Part shown: positions 13,705-13,829 of the stretch, piece by piece
Numbering within the stretch: position 1 is the stretch's first letter
Layout of the letters: every line of letters starts with the position of its first letter
Source of the DNA: UBA12545 sp051024685
GTDB lineage: Bacteria; Bacillota; DSM-521; Neomoorellales; Neomoorellaceae
Reading direction: 5' to 3'
NCBI GenBank assembly: GCA_051024685.1
Contig: JAZHPA010000064.1
Location: 1 to 13,829 of the forward strand
DNA: 13,829 bases
The notes under the pieces: generated by a model
Database searches by the model: none
Told to the model about the DNA's origin: nothing
What the model saw: only the letters and a program-made list of their open reading frames with translations
Made by a program: the position numbers and the translations under genes

Positions 13705-13829
13705 TTGACGTATCCCCAGGACGTATCCCCAGTTTTGATCCCAGGCCTGCTGGGCTTTCGCTCGCTTATGGCTTCCCTCGCGGGCCAAACTAGCGCTTGG
13801 CTCAAGGCTCCGGCAGGCTTCCCGGCAAA
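13705..13829 (+). mobile_element. Partial MITE-like element, copy D (runs off the right end)
   Basis: The terminus reads TTGACGTATCCCCAG and continues, after a duplicated 13-bp block, through the shared body. 13720-13794 is about 90% identical to the reverse complement of 1-74, and the inner part (to 13829) still aligns loosely with 11101-11206 of the complete copy (CTCGCGGGC, then CTTCCCGGC). The second terminus is outside the window. Orientation is opposite to copy A at the other window end. Confidence 0.68.
13707..13732 (+). repeat. Tandem duplication of a 13-bp block at an element terminus
   Basis: GACGTATCCCCAG occurs twice in direct succession (13707-13719 and 13720-13732). The block is the terminal sequence of the MITE-like element, so the terminus is duplicated in copy D only. 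Slippage or an abortive transposition event could have produced it. Confidence 0.85.

Noticed and set aside
86..13732. TTATCCCCA-like nonamers resembling DnaA boxes (TTATCCACA)
   Set aside because: All occurrences lie at the same place in the repeat termini and differ from the box consensus; they are explained by the mobile-element ends. No exact TTATCCACA cluster was seen.
1..13829. CRISPR array or rRNA/tRNA genes
   Set aside because: No regularly spaced direct repeats and no recognisable tRNA arms or rRNA segments were found on either strand.

Overview
The window looks like chromosomal DNA from a GC-rich, endospore-forming, probably thermophilic anaerobic Clostridia member, most likely of the Moorella group. 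The reasons are a SelB whose predicted 634 residues match the length known for Moorella thermoacetica SelB, sporulation-type genes (a GerM-like lipoprotein and YyaC), strong AGGAGG-type ribosome binding sites and frequent TTG/GTG starts. The species call is an inference from family recognition without a database search.

Layout. Positions 1-218 hold ends of a short repeated mobile element. From 5933 down to 219 the minus strand carries an M24 peptidase, selA, selB, a DUF1848 cysteine-rich protein and a 57-residue solo LysM protein. A small heat-shock protein (hsp20) diverges at 6044. It is followed by a 14-bp perfect hairpin shared with the convergent gerM-like gene. gerM and a YkvI-type membrane protein lie on the minus strand (8688-6547). 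A 380-bp intergenic stretch with one doubtful small ORF leads to yyaC (+), which overlaps a phosphoribosyltransferase gene (-) tail to tail by 7 bp. A DUF4446 membrane-anchored protein (-) follows. After a 485-bp gap containing a complete copy of the repeat element, larE and larC form a tight + strand operon. The last 350 bp are non-coding and run into another copy of the repeat.

Functional themes. selA and selB supply two of the core steps of selenocysteine insertion (Sec-tRNA synthesis and delivery). larE and larC supply sulfur insertion and nickel insertion for the nickel-pincer nucleotide cofactor of lactate racemase-type enzymes; larB is not in the window. gerM and yyaC point to sporulation and germination, and yyaC with DUF4446 resembles the origin-proximal spo0J neighbourhood of other Firmicutes.

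The most unusual content is a family of non-coding, foldback, MITE-like elements. At least four copies or fragments are present. Their inverted termini begin CTGA and read roughly CTGAgTTATCCCCAGTTTTT. Two copies are flanked by 9-bp direct repeats (CTTTTTCAC perfect; AYGGGCGCC 8/9), which fits target-site duplication by an IS4-type (IS10/IS50-like) transposase. One complete copy ends 12 bp before the -35 box of the larEC promoter. The two window ends lie inside inverted copies, so the window may be a contig broken at repeats.
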